64,000 bases of DNA from Streptomyces sp. YPW6 (GTDB lineage: Bacteria; Actinomycetota; Actinomycetes; Streptomycetales; Streptomycetaceae), in assembly GCF_018866325.1 (NCBI RefSeq), contig NZ_CP076457.1:6297001-6361000 (forward strand). Reading direction: 5' to 3'. The notes beneath the pieces are model-generated. The model did no database searches. It was given only the letters and a program-made list of their open reading frames with translations, and was not told the DNA's origin. Both the position numbers and the translations under genes were made by a program. Position 1 is the stretch's first letter. Every line of letters begins with the position of its first letter. This document shows, one piece after another, positions 1 to 7,867 of the stretch.

Positions 1-299
1 TGCCCCGAGGCGCCGTCGTACAGCCCCATCACGCCCTCGACCACGGCGAGATCGCACCCCGCCGCCCCGTGCGCGAAGAGCGGGGCGACGAGATCCGTCC
101 CGCACATGTACGCGTCGAGGTTCCGGCCGGGGCGCCCCGTCGCCAGGGAGTGGTAGCCCGGATCGATGTAGTCCGGACCGACCTTGTGCGGTGAGACGGC
201 CGACCCGCGCGCGGCGAAGGCGGCCATCAGACCGGTGGCGACGGTGGTCTTGCCGCTGTTGGAGGCAGGCGCGGCGATGACCAGACGGGGCACGTTCAC
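1..299 (-). CDS. cobB: Cobyrinate a,c-diamide synthase, N-terminal part (runs off the window)
   Basis: This is the start of a CobB/CbiA protein, which amidates the a and c side chains of cobyrinate using glutamine and ATP in cobalamin synthesis. The first 99 residues show the P-loop APASNSGKTT and the family motif VGPDYIDPGYH; the glutaminase domain lies outside the window. The GTG start overlaps the cobO stop by four bases (GTGA), so translation is probably coupled. It is the last visible gene of the riboswitch-led operon. An earlier GTG is not available because the cobO stop lies there. Confidence 0.9.
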   Translation of the reverse strand, partial: MNVPRLVIAAPASNSGKTTVATGLMAAFAARGSAVSPHKVGPDYIDPGYHSLATGRPGRNLDAYMCGTDLVAPLFAHGAAGCDLAVVEGVMGLYDGASG

Positions 300-895
300 C
301 ACTCGATGCCCCTCTGGCCCTTCTGCCCCGCGTCCATCGGATGCTTGACCTTCGACATGTCGGTCACCAGGTCGGCGGCCTCGATCAGGGCGTCGGGCGC
401 GTTGCGGCCGGTGATCACCACATGCTGGGTGCCGGGCCGGTTCCGCATGACCTCGACGACCTCGTCGGTGTCGATCCAGCCCCAGTGCAGCGGGTAGGCG
501 AACTCGTCGAGCACGTACAGCTTGTACGTCTCGGCCGCCAGGTCCCGCTTGACCTGCTCCCAGCCCTCACGGGCCTTCTCCTCGTTGTCGAGCTGGCCGT
601 CGCGCTGGACCCAGGACCAGCCCTCGCCCATCTTGTGCCAGTCGACCGTGCCGCCCTCGCCGCTCGCGCCCAGCACCTTCAGCGCGTTCTCCTCGCCGAC
701 CTTCCACTTCGCCGACTTCACGAACTGGAACACCCCGATCGGCCACCCCTGGTTCCAGGCCCGCAGCGCGAGCCCGAAGGCGGCGGTCGACTTCCCCTTC
801 CCGACGCCCGTGTGGACGAACAGGAGCGGGCGGTTGCGGCGCTGACGGGTGGTGAGTCCGTCGTCCGGCACCGATATCGGCTGTCCCTGCGGCAT
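296..895 (-). CDS. cobO: Corrinoid adenosyltransferase
   Basis: The enzyme transfers the adenosyl group of ATP to Co(I) corrinoid, making adenosylcobyrinate derivatives. The 199 residues match the BtuR/CobO/CobP type: an N-terminal P-loop-like VHTGVGKGKSTAAFG, the motif VLDEFAYPLHWGW, and a C-terminal GRNAPDALIEAADLVTDM. The ATG start overlaps the TAA stop of the upstream chelatase ORF (TAATG), and its own stop overlaps the cobB start, giving a tightly coupled cobO-cobB pair. Length is normal for the family. Nothing about it looks damaged. Confidence 0.95.
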   Translation of the reverse strand: MPQGQPISVPDDGLTTRQRRNRPLLFVHTGVGKGKSTAAFGLALRAWNQGWPIGVFQFVKSAKWKVGEENALKVLGASGEGGTVDWHKMGEGWSWVQRDGQLDNEEKAREGWEQVKRDLAAETYKLYVLDEFAYPLHWGWIDTDEVVEVMRNRPGTQHVVITGRNAPDALIEAADLVTDMSKVKHPMDAGQKGQRGIEW

Positions 896-1719
896 TAAGC
901 GGCCCTCCCGGCTGCGGTGACGTCCTTGACGAGCCCGGCGATCGAGTCGGCCCGCAGCTCGTCGAGCGTGACGGCGGCGCCTCCCAGGTCCCGGGCCAGC
1001 TCCCCGGCGAGACCGAGGCGTACGTACCCCGACTCGCAGTCCACGACGACCGAGGCCGTCCCCTCGGCCCGGTGCAGCCGCGCGGCCCTCCCCGCGAGCG
1101 CCACGGGCTCCGGCCCGCCGGTGGCCCGCCCGTCCGTGACGACGACGAGCAGCGGCCGCCGCGACGGATCGCGCAGCCGCTCCACCCGCAGCACGTCGTG
1201 GGCCTTCAGCAGCCCGGCGGCCAGCGGCGTGCGGCCCCCGGTCGGCAGGGACTCCAGCCGGGCGGCGGCCGCGTCGACGGACGAGGTCGGCGGCAGCGCC
1301 ACATCGGCCTCCCTGCCCCGGAAGGTCACCAGACCGACCTTGTCCCGCCGCTGGTAGGCGTCGAGCAGCAGCGACAGCACGGCTCCCTTGACCGCGCTCA
1401 TCCGCTGCCGCGCGGCCATCGACCCGGAGGCGTCCACGACGAACAGCACGAGGTTGCCCTCACGTCCTTCCCGGGTCGCCTGCCGCAGGTCGTCCCGGCG
1501 CACCACGAGCCCGCGCCCGGACCGGCCGCGGACCCGCTGGTGCGGGGCTGCGGCCTGCACGGTGGCGGCCAGGTGCAGCTTGGTCAGCGCCCCCTCGGGC
1601 CGCCGCGCGCCGGTGGTACGGCCATGCTCGGTACGCGCCCGGGAGCGCCGCCCGGCAGCGCCCTCGCCGAGCCCCGGCACGCTGAGCACCTTCGTCCGGA
1701 ACGGCTCGGCGGCGGCCAC
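895..1719 (-). CDS. ChlD-like C-terminal part of cobaltochelatase (VWA domain), -1 frame
   Basis: This ORF encodes the C-terminal half of a ChlI/ChlD-type chelatase subunit: a basic linker, then a von Willebrand A domain with the MIDAS pattern DASGS (VVDASGSMAA) and a downstream TDGRA. Such subunits work with an AAA+ partner and the large CobN subunit to insert cobalt. It lies in the -1 frame relative to the upstream AAA+ ORF. The listed start is the first GTG (valine-alanine-alanine-alanine-glutamate) and has no convincing ribosome site, so it is more likely reached by frameshift or belongs to one 681-residue protein. The combined length 895-2939 is one base short of a whole codon count. Confidence 0.7.
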   Translation of the reverse strand: MAAAEPFRTKVLSVPGLGEGAAGRRSRARTEHGRTTGARRPEGALTKLHLAATVQAAAPHQRVRGRSGRGLVVRRDDLRQATREGREGNLVLFVVDASGSMAARQRMSAVKGAVLSLLLDAYQRRDKVGLVTFRGREADVALPPTSSVDAAAARLESLPTGGRTPLAAGLLKAHDVLRVERLRDPSRRPLLVVVTDGRATGGPEPVALAGRAARLHRAEGTASVVVDCESGYVRLGLAGELARDLGGAAVTLDELRADSIAGLVKDVTAAGRAA

Positions 1720-2939
1720 GGGCCGCTGCTCGCCCCGGCGGTCCGTCCGGGCGCGTCGGGCGCACCCTCGGGCGCCGGGGACGGCGTGTCGTCCGCCGGG
1801 CCCCGGGGCGGCGTACGGTCCTCCCCGTCGGCCTGCGGCGGCACGCCACCGCCCCCACCACCGTCGCCCCCGCCGTCGGGACCCGGGTCGGGATCGTCGT
1901 CACCGCCGTCGGTGTCCTGCCCCTGATCCCCGTCGGCCTCGTCCAGGGTCCGGTCGAGCTTGTCCTCGTCCAGGCCCGGCGCGTCGAACGGGTTGCGCCG
2001 CCGCCGGTGGGGGAGGGCCAGCAGGGCGGCCTGCCGGACGTCGTCGGCGGTGACCTCCTCGCGGCCCGCCCAGGCGGCGAGCGCGGTGGCGGTCCGGGCC
2101 ATCACGATGTCCGCCCGCATCCCGTCGACCTCGAACGCGGCGCAGGTGGCGGCGATCTGCCGCAGTACGCCGTCGCTCAGCGCGACCCGGGGCAGCAGGA
2201 CGCGCGCGGCGGCGATCCGCTCGCGCAGGGCGCCCTCCTCCTCGGCCCAGCGCGCGGCGAAGCCCTCGGGGTCGTCGTCGTACGCGAGCCGCCGCCGCAC
2301 GACCTCCACCCGCTCGTCGGTGTCCCGGGACGCGGCGACCTCGACGGTCAGCCCGAACCGGTCCAGCAGCTGCGGCCGCAGCTCGCCCTCCTCCGGGTTC
2401 ATCGTCCCCACCAGCAGGAACCGTGCCGCATGCCGTACGGAGACGCCTTCGCGCTCGACGTACGAAGCCCCCATGGCCGCCGCGTCCAGCAGCAGGTCCA
2501 CCAGGTGGTCGTGGAGGAGGTTGACCTCGTCGACGTACAGGATCCCGCGGTGCGCGTCGGCCAGCAGCCCCGGCTCGAACGCCTTCACTCCCTCCGAGAG
2601 CGCCCGCTCGATGTCCAGGGCCCCCACGAGCCGGTCCTCGGACGCCCCGACGGGCAGCTCCACAGTCCGCGCGGCCCGCGACACACCGGCGGCCTGAGCG
2701 TGCGGCCCGTCGGGACACGCCGGATCGGGGGAGCCGGGGTCACAGGAGAACCGGCACCCCGGTACGACGGAGACCTCCGGCATCAGCGCGGCCAGCGCCC
2801 GTACGGCGGTGGACTTGGCGGTCCCCTTCTCACCCCGCACGAGCACCCCGCCGACGGCCGGACTGACGGCGTTCAGCAAGAGCCCGAGCCGCAGGTCGTC
2901 CTGCCCGACGATCGCGGTGAAGGGATACGGCGTACTCAC
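1584..2939 (-). CDS. ChlI-like AAA+ ATPase part of cobaltochelatase, zero frame
   Basis: This is the N-terminal half of the chelatase. It has an AAA+ domain with Walker A GEKGTAKST near residues 36-44, Walker B ILYVDEVNLL, the sensor phrase GTMNPEEGELRPQLLDRFG and a C-terminal helical domain, then an Asp/Gly/Pro-rich linker. It energises metal insertion by the CobN-type chelatase. The GTG start overlaps the cobQ stop (GTGA). Homology continues in this frame to about position 1738; the last roughly 50 residues read out of frame and look like shadow sequence. Alone it would give a small-subunit-like protein; with a -1 shift it would give the ChlI-ChlD fusion. Confidence 0.75.
   Translation of the reverse strand: MSTPYPFTAIVGQDDLRLGLLLNAVSPAVGGVLVRGEKGTAKSTAVRALAALMPEVSVVPGCRFSCDPGSPDPACPDGPHAQAAGVSRAARTVELPVGASEDRLVGALDIERALSEGVKAFEPGLLADAHRGILYVDEVNLLHDHLVDLLLDAAAMGASYVEREGVSVRHAARFLLVGTMNPEEGELRPQLLDRFGLTVEVAASRDTDERVEVVRRRLAYDDDPEGFAARWAEEEGALRERIAAARVLLPRVALSDGVLRQIAATCAAFEVDGMRADIVMARTATALAAWAGREEVTADDVRQAALLALPHRRRRNPFDAPGLDEDKLDRTLDEADGDQGQDTDGGDDDPDPGPDGGGDGGGGGGVPPQADGEDRTPPRGPADDTPSPAPEGAPDAPGRTAGASSGPWPPPSRSGRRCSACRGSARALPGGAPGRVPSMAVPPARGGPRGR
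1733..1736 (-). other. Frameshift point in the chelatase gene (G4 run on the coding strand)
   Basis: Family-like sequence passes from the zero frame to the -1 frame at about this G run. Adding one G here would join the acidic linker to the ALA-rich start of the VWA half in one frame. No classic X XXY YYZ slippery heptamer is visible at the site. A glycine-codon G-rich tract lies upstream at about 1840-1885. The cause (programmed slip, mutation or missing base in the assembly) cannot be decided here. Confidence 0.6.
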
Positions 2940-4618
2940 AAGGCCTCCTCGTCGACATGCTGTTCAGCTTCTGCGTGACCGGTCGCACCAGGCCCCTCGC
3001 CCCTCGCCCCGGTGGACCCGGCATGGTCGAGCCCCTCCGGCGATCGAGGAGCGGGGGCCGGAGCGGCGCCCCGGCCCGCCACACCATCCGCACCCGCGCC
3101 ACCCGGCACCGAAGGCGCCCCGGGCGGCACGAACGGCAGCCCGGGGGGCGCCCCGCCCTCGATCAGCCGCCACAGCGCGTCCGTGTCCGCGTGCTCCTCC
3201 ACCAGATCCCCGAGCCGGTCCAGCTGCTCCTCCCGCAGCACCCCGAAGCTCGTGTCCGGCGCGGGCACGAACCGCCGTCCGGCGGCCCGGGCCACCTCCA
3301 CCAGGAACCGCCGCCGGAACGCGTCGCTCTCCAGCGACCCGTGCCAGTGCGTCCCCCACACCGCCCCCACCCGGCACCCGTCCAGGAACGGCTCCCCGCC
3401 CCGCACGTCGGCCACCCCGTGGTGGATCTCGTACCCTTCCACGGGCTCGCCCAGCGCCGAACCGACCGGCCGCGCCAGCGTCTTGTCCCGGTCGAAGCGA
3501 ATGCGCACGGGCAGCACGCCGAGCCCGTCCACGACCCCCGCCCGCGACTCCACCTCGTCCTCGATCCGCTCACCGAGCACCTGGAAACCGCCGCAGATCC
3601 CCAGCACCGGACGCCCCTCGGCCGCCCGCCGCACCAGCGCCTCCGCGAGACCGCGCTCACGCAGCCAGGCCAGCGCCTTCACCGTGCCGCGCGTCCCCGG
3701 CACGATCACCAGGTCCGCGTCGGCCAGCTCCTCCGCCCGGTCCACGAACCGCACGACGACGCCCGGTTCGGCGGCCAGCGCGTCCACGTCCGTGAAGTTG
3801 GACATCAGCGGCACCGCGCAGACCGCGACCCGCAGCACGTCCTGCCCGTGGGGCGGCGCCACGACCGACTCGCGCACCGCACCCCGCAGGGAGACCCGCA
3901 GGCCGTCCTCCTCGTCGATGCCGAGCCCGTGGGCGTACGGCAGCACGCCGAACGTCCGCCGTCCGGTCAGCCCGTGCAGCATGTCGAGCCCCGGCTCCAG
4001 CAACGAGACGTCGCCCCGGAACTTGTTCACCAGATAGCCCGCGACCAGCGACTGGTCCTCGGCGCCCAGCAGCGCCGTCGTCCCGAAGAACGAGGCGAAG
4101 ACCCCGCCCCGGTCGATGTCCCCGACGACCAGCACGGGGAAGCGGGCGGCCCGCGCGATCCCCATGTTCACGATGTCGGTGCGCCGGAGGTTGATCTCGG
4201 CCGGCGAACCGGCCCCCTCGCAGATCACCGCGTCGTACGTCGACCGCAGCTCCGCCAGGCAGTCCGTCACCGTGCCGAGCAGCGCCTCCTGACGGCCCCC
4301 GTGATACCCCCGGGCGCTCATCTCGCCGACCGGCTTCCCCATCAGGACGACCTGGCTGGAGCGGTCGCTCCCGGGCTTCAGCAGCACCGGGTTCATCAGG
4401 GCCGTCGGCTCCACCCGGGCGGCCTGCGCCTGCATCGCCTGGGCGCGCCCGATCTCCGCGCCCTCGCGGGTCACGAAGGAGTTGAGGGACATGTTCTGCG
4501 CCTTGAACGGCGCGACCTTCACGCCCCGGCGCACCAGCCACCGGCAGATGCCCGCCGTGACGACGCTCTTGCCCGCGTCCGAGGTCGTGCCCGCGACCAG
4601 GAGCCCGCCGCCGTTCAT
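2936..4618 (-). CDS. cobQ: Cobyric acid synthase (amidotransferase)
   Basis: CobQ/CbiP amidates the b, d, e and g side chains of adenosylcobyrinate diamide. The 560 residues start with the P-loop AGTTSDAGKSVV and APFKAQNMSLNSFV, carry the GATase motif VLGICGGFQVLG (nucleophile Cys), and end with the His motif GVADVRGG/VWGTHWHGSLE. A Pro/Ala/Gly-rich tail of about 60 residues exceeds the usual length. The ATG at 4618 is preceded by the purine-rich GGAGGAGAGG. An in-frame ATG at 4690 overlaps the cobD stop (ATGA) and would add 24 residues, so it remains possible. The stop overlaps the chelatase start. Confidence 0.93.
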   Translation of the reverse strand: MNGGGLLVAGTTSDAGKSVVTAGICRWLVRRGVKVAPFKAQNMSLNSFVTREGAEIGRAQAMQAQAARVEPTALMNPVLLKPGSDRSSQVVLMGKPVGEMSARGYHGGRQEALLGTVTDCLAELRSTYDAVICEGAGSPAEINLRRTDIVNMGIARAARFPVLVVGDIDRGGVFASFFGTTALLGAEDQSLVAGYLVNKFRGDVSLLEPGLDMLHGLTGRRTFGVLPYAHGLGIDEEDGLRVSLRGAVRESVVAPPHGQDVLRVAVCAVPLMSNFTDVDALAAEPGVVVRFVDRAEELADADLVIVPGTRGTVKALAWLRERGLAEALVRRAAEGRPVLGICGGFQVLGERIEDEVESRAGVVDGLGVLPVRIRFDRDKTLARPVGSALGEPVEGYEIHHGVADVRGGEPFLDGCRVGAVWGTHWHGSLESDAFRRRFLVEVARAAGRRFVPAPDTSFGVLREEQLDRLGDLVEEHADTDALWRLIEGGAPPGLPFVPPGAPSVPGGAGADGVAGRGAAPAPAPRSPEGLDHAGSTGARGEGPGATGHAEAEQHVDEEAL

Positions 4619-4686
4619 CCCCGCCCCCTCTCCTCCCGTACCGCGTACCGCACGCGACCGTGCCGTCCCGCGGCCTGCCGTTCCGC

Positions 4687-5667
4687 TCATGCCCGCCCCC
4701 GCATCCGTCCGGCGGCCCGTCGCCGCGCGACCAGGTGGCCCGCCGTCAGGCGGCCCGCCACACACACCCCCAGGGCCAGGGCGCCCACCCGGCGCGACAG
4801 CCGCACCGCGCGCTCGATGTCCGCGCCCCGCACGTCCCGCCCGGCCGCCCCGTTCAGCACCGGCCGGTGCTCGACGCGCCCCGCGTACGCGAGCGTGCCG
4901 CCCAGCCGTACGCCGAGCGCCCCCGCGAAGGCGGCCTCCACCGGGCCCGCGTTCGGGCTCGGGTGGCGGTGCGCGTCCGCTCTCCAGGCGCGTACGGCCT
5001 GGGCGGGCCGCCCGCCGGCCGCCACGGCCAGCACGGCTGTCAGCCGGGCGCCCGGCCACCCCGCCACGTCGTCCAGGCGGGCCGAGGCCCAGCCGTAACG
5101 CCGGTGGCGGGGCGACTTGTGGCCCACCATCGCGTCCAGCGTGTTCACCGCCCGGAAGCCGACGAGCCCCGGCACCCCGCCGATCGCCCCCCACACCAGC
5201 GCGCCGACGACGGCGTCCGAGGTGTTCTCGGCGACCGACTCGACGACGGCGCGGGCGATGCCCGGCCCGTCCAGGGAGTGCGGATCGCGCCCGCACAGAT
5301 GTGGCAGCCGCTCCCGGGCCGCTTCCAGGTCCCCGGAGGCCAGCGCACCCCCGATGGCACGGGCCTCCCGGCCCAGCGACGTTCCGCCGACGACGGACCA
5401 GGCGGTGGCGGCGGTCAGCGCGAGCGCGAGCGCGGGGCGTTCGCGGACGGCGCGGGCGGCCAGCGCGGCGGCCCCGACGGCGCCTCCGGCGCACACCAGG
5501 GTGTGCAGCGCGCCCCGGCCGCGGTCGTCACGCCACAACAGGGCCTCGACCCGCGCCGCGACGCGGCCGAATCCGGCGACGGGGTGGCCTCGCCGGGGGT
5601 CGCCGAGCAGCGCGTCGGCGATCAGCCCGGCCGTGGCGCCGCAGGCGAAGACACGGTCGGCACGCAC
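4687..5667 (-). CDS. cobD: Adenosylcobinamide-phosphate synthase (membrane)
   Basis: CobD/CbiB attaches the aminopropanol arm to adenosylcobyric acid. The 326-residue protein has family motifs LIADALLGDPRRGHPVAGFGR, a run of Ala/Leu membrane helices, and VESVAENTSDAVVGALVWGA. It is the first enzyme gene after the cobalamin riboswitch. The GTG start has no clear ribosome site and lies 3 bases after the TGA of a 26-codon ORF in the same frame, suggesting re-initiation. A GTG four bases further on is in another frame and irrelevant. Confidence 0.92.
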   Translation of the reverse strand: MRADRVFACGATAGLIADALLGDPRRGHPVAGFGRVAARVEALLWRDDRGRGALHTLVCAGGAVGAAALAARAVRERPALALALTAATAWSVVGGTSLGREARAIGGALASGDLEAARERLPHLCGRDPHSLDGPGIARAVVESVAENTSDAVVGALVWGAIGGVPGLVGFRAVNTLDAMVGHKSPRHRRYGWASARLDDVAGWPGARLTAVLAVAAGGRPAQAVRAWRADAHRHPSPNAGPVEAAFAGALGVRLGGTLAYAGRVEHRPVLNGAAGRDVRGADIERAVRLSRRVGALALGVCVAGRLTAGHLVARRRAAGRMRGRA

Positions 5668-5670
5668 GGC

Positions 5671-5751
5671 TCAGCCCGTCGCGGGACGAGGGGTTCCGGC
5701 ACGGAGGGACACAGCGGGCGGCGCAGGGAACGGCACACGGCGGCCGGGCAT
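5671..5751 (-). CDS. 26-residue ORF between riboswitch and cobD (possible leader peptide)
   Basis: An ATG with a good ribosome site (GAGGA, 7 bases upstream) opens a short Pro/Arg-rich ORF beginning MPGRRVPFPAPP. It ends in TGA one codon before the cobD GTG, in the same frame. It has no recognisable domain. Because cobD itself lacks a ribosome site, the ORF may carry ribosomes to cobD, so that riboswitch control of this one site would govern cobD. It could also be chance in high-GC DNA. Confidence 0.4.
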   Translation of the reverse strand: MPGRRVPFPAPPAVSLRAGTPRPATG

Positions 5752-5784
5752 GGCACAGGTCCTCACTCAGGGTCCGCGCCCTGG

Positions 5785-5985
5785 TTCGACGTGACCGGCG
5801 ACGAGAGTCTCCTGGCTCCCGGATCCGCAGTTCCCCCGGCCTTCCAGCCCGCGTACCGCGAGCCGTGACGTCCGATGTGGGGGAGTGCTCCCCGGTGACA
5901 GTGGCGGGACCGCGCCGGATTCGCACCGGCTTCCTCTGCTGTCGCCGTAAATGGCTCCGGCAGTCCACCACGCCCCGAGAACAGC
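5785..5985 (-). promoter_or_regulatory. Cobalamin (adenosylcobalamin) riboswitch
   Basis: Reading the minus strand, the conserved core GGTGCGAATCCGGCGCGGTC, then CCCGCCACTG, lies at about 5899-5930, followed by the B12 box GAGCCAGGAGACTC at about 5802-5822. These are hallmark elements of the cobalamin riboswitch, in the right order and about 85 bases apart. The 5' side GGACTGCCGGAGCC with GGCGACAGCAGAGGAAGCC matches the upstream stems. It should repress the cobD-cobQ-chelatase-cobO-cobB operon when the cofactor is abundant. End points are approximate. Confidence 0.92.
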
Positions 5986-5986
5986 C

Positions 5987-6003
5987 GTCAACTCGCTGTT
6001 GAC
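5987..6003. repeat. Inverted repeat GTCAAC-N5-GTTGAC upstream of riboswitch
   Basis: A perfect 6-base inverted repeat with a 5-base spacer sits just upstream of the riboswitch, where the operon promoter should be. It contains a TTGAC core usable as a -35 element on the minus strand, but no good -10 follows at 17 bases. It is either part of the promoter or a regulator site. Confidence 0.4.
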
Positions 6004-6033
6004 CTGCGGGGCTCGACTGTGGGCGGACGCACA

Positions 6034-6066
6034 CCGGGCCGGACACACGAGGTGTGTCCGGCCCGG
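6034..6066. terminator. Strong hairpin between pit operon and cobalamin operon
   Basis: Perfect 15-bp stem (CCGGGCCGGACACAC and its complement) with a GAG loop and no T run, typical of Streptomyces. It lies just downstream of the minus-strand phosphate transporter operon and would insulate the riboswitch-led genes. Confidence 0.85.
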
Positions 6067-6085
6067 GGGAGTGCGAGGTGGGGGG

Positions 6086-6316
6086 TCAGGCGACGATCAG
6101 ATAGATCCCGTACGAGACCGCCGCCACGCACAGCCCGAAGCAGGCGTACGCGCCGGTGCGCGCCAGTGCGATCGTCCCGCCGGACGCGCGGCCCTCGGCC
6201 GTCGCGGACTGCTTGGAGAGGGCGACGATGCCCAGGGTGAAGAGGCCGACCAGCGCGACGGTGACCACGAGGCTGACACCGAAGACGGAGGCGAGAGCTG
6301 CCCAGTCGATTTTCAT
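6086..6316 (-). CDS. Small two-helix membrane protein downstream of pit
   Basis: The 76 residues form two hydrophobic helices (SVFGVSLVVTVALVGLFTLG and TGAYACFGLCVAAVSYGIYL) joined by a polar loop. It starts 12 bases after the pitH stop, so the two are almost certainly cotranscribed. I know of it only as a conserved companion of this Streptomyces transporter. An accessory or stabilising role for Pit is an inference from position. The ATG is preceded by a weak AAGGA about 11 bases upstream. Confidence 0.8.
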   Translation of the reverse strand: MKIDWAALASVFGVSLVVTVALVGLFTLGIVALSKQSATAEGRASGGTIALARTGAYACFGLCVAAVSYGIYLIVA

Positions 6317-6328
6317 GCTGATCTGTCC

Positions 6329-7588
6329 TTACACCTTGGCCGGCGGCCGGGCCGGGTCGTCGGGCGCCGAGGCCGGGGCCGGGATGGTGGTCGTGAGGTC
6401 GGAGGCCGGGGCCCCGACGGGCGGCGGCTGGACCGCGGCGATGGCCGTGGTGACGACGCCCTGGGGCTCGTCGCCGTCCGTGTCGTTGACGTTGGTGTGG
6501 TCCACGGGCTGGCGGCGCGAGGCGAGCCAGATCGCGAAGGAGCCGCCCACGAGCAGGATCGCGGTGACGGTGATGCCCCACGTGCCCTGCTTGGTCAGGA
6601 ACTCGGCGCCCGCGCCGACCAGACCCGCGGCCGGCAGCGTCAGACCCCAGGCGACGAACATCCGGGTGGCGGTGGACCAGCGGACCACACCGCCCTTGCG
6701 GCCGAGGCCCGCGCCCATCACGGCGCCGGAGCAGGACTGCGTGGTGGAGAGCGAGAAGCCGAGGTGCGAGGAGGCCAGGATGACGGTCGCCGCGCTGGTC
6801 TGGGCGGCGAAACCCTGCGGCGGCTTCAGGTCGGTCAGGCCCTTGCCCATGGTGCGGATGATGCGCCAGCCGCCGAGGTAGGTGCCGAGCGCGATGGCGA
6901 TGCCGGCGGAGACGATGACCCACAGAGGCGGGTTGGAGCCGGGGGCCAGGACGCCGCTGGTGACGAGGGCGAGGGTGATGATGCCCATCGTCTTCTGGGC
7001 GTCGTTGGTGCCGTGGGCGAGCGAGACGAGACCGGCGGAGGCGATCTGCCCGGCCCGGTAGCCCTTGGCGGTCGACTTCTGCTGGTTGGGGTCGGTGACG
7101 TTCCGGTTGATCCGGTACGTCAGCCGGGTGGCCAGCATCGCGGCGATACCGGCGACCAGCGGGGCGGCGATCGCGGGGAGCAGCACCTTGGTGACGACGG
7201 TGCCGCCGTTGATCGAGGACCAGCCGGCCGACATGACCGCGGCGCCGATCAGACCGCCGAACAGGGCGTGGGAGGAGCTGGAGGGGAGCCCCAGCAGCCA
7301 GGTCAGCAGATTCCACAGGATGGCGCCGACGAGCGCCGCGAAGATGACCTCGGTTCTGATGCCGTCTTCGTTGACGATCCCGCCGGAGATCGTCTTGGCG
7401 ACCTCCACCGACAGGAACGCGCCGATCAGGTTGAGAACGGCGGACATGGCCACCGCTGTCTTGGGCTTCATCGCGCCGGTCGAGATGGTGGTCGCCATCG
7501 CGTTGGCGGTGTCGTGGAAACCGTTCGTGAAATCGAACACGAGAGCTGTTACGACCACAATCGCAAGCAGCAGCGTGATGTGTTCCAT
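6329..7588 (-). CDS. pitH: Low-affinity inorganic phosphate transporter (PiT family)
   Basis: This 419-residue membrane protein carries metal-phosphate through the cytoplasmic membrane by H+ symport. It has both PiT signature repeats: DFTNGFHDTANAMATTIST near the N-terminus and SLAHGTNDAQKTMG in the middle. Membrane helices flank a central polar loop, and a Pro/Ala-rich cytoplasmic tail follows. The ATG start is clear. A phased array of PHO-box-like 11-mers lies 48-91 bases upstream, so PhoR-PhoP control is likely, as reported for S. coelicolor pitH2. It is cotranscribed with the small membrane gene downstream. Confidence 0.93.
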   Translation of the reverse strand: MEHITLLLAIVVVTALVFDFTNGFHDTANAMATTISTGAMKPKTAVAMSAVLNLIGAFLSVEVAKTISGGIVNEDGIRTEVIFAALVGAILWNLLTWLLGLPSSSSHALFGGLIGAAVMSAGWSSINGGTVVTKVLLPAIAAPLVAGIAAMLATRLTYRINRNVTDPNQQKSTAKGYRAGQIASAGLVSLAHGTNDAQKTMGIITLALVTSGVLAPGSNPPLWVIVSAGIAIALGTYLGGWRIIRTMGKGLTDLKPPQGFAAQTSAATVILASSHLGFSLSTTQSCSGAVMGAGLGRKGGVVRWSTATRMFVAWGLTLPAAGLVGAGAEFLTKQGTWGITVTAILLVGGSFAIWLASRRQPVDHTNVNDTDGDEPQGVVTTAIAAVQPPPVGAPASDLTTTIPAPASAPDDPARPPAKV

Positions 7589-7635
7589 TTACCCAGGCAA
7601 TCGTTCGACGTCAGTGGCTCGTGGACCGTAGGCAA

Positions 7636-7679
7636 CCTGGGTGAACGGAAGATGAACTGGGCAGGGCGCTGTGGTGACC
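7636..7679 (-). promoter_or_regulatory. PHO-box array upstream of pitH
   Basis: Four consecutive 11-base units on the minus strand read GGTCACCACAG, CGCCCTGCCCA, GTTCATCTTCC and GTTCACCCAGG. Units 1, 3 and 4 fit the PhoP direct-repeat consensus (G/T-TCAYYY), and unit 2 is degenerate but keeps exact phase. The array ends about 47 bases before the pitH ATG, overlapping the expected promoter. Confidence 0.75.
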
Positions 7680-7832
7680 CCAAGCGGAGTGGGATGCTTC
7701 CGCTTGTGTGCGGGTGAGGTGGCGCGAGGCCGGTGAGGCGCGGCGTGGACTGGTCTTTGCCGCCCTTTGGCGAACATTTTGAGCGGCTGTTCGGCGTCGC
7801 GAAGAGATCCCCGTCACCCCCCCCGTGTGACG

Positions 7833-7861
7833 TTCCGGTTGCGCGCCTTCACCCCTACGCT
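7833..7861 (+). promoter_or_regulatory. Predicted leaderless promoter of the aldolase gene
   Basis: TTCCGG, a 17-base spacer and TACGCT form a fair HrdB-type promoter. The -10 box ends 6 bases before the ATG at 7868, which puts the transcription start at or next to the start codon. No Shine-Dalgarno sequence precedes the ATG, in agreement. Confidence 0.6.
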
Positions 7862-7867
7862 CGCCCC

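Noticed and set aside
4619..5494. In-frame extension making cobQ an 852-residue ORF
   Set aside because: The extra sequence is an Arg/Gly-rich shadow of cobD and the CobQ family begins at the P-loop near ATG 4618.
5951..7717. 588-residue plus-strand ORF opposite pitH
   Set aside because: Gly/Asp/Arg-rich antisense shadow of the phosphate transporter, no ribosome site or family match.
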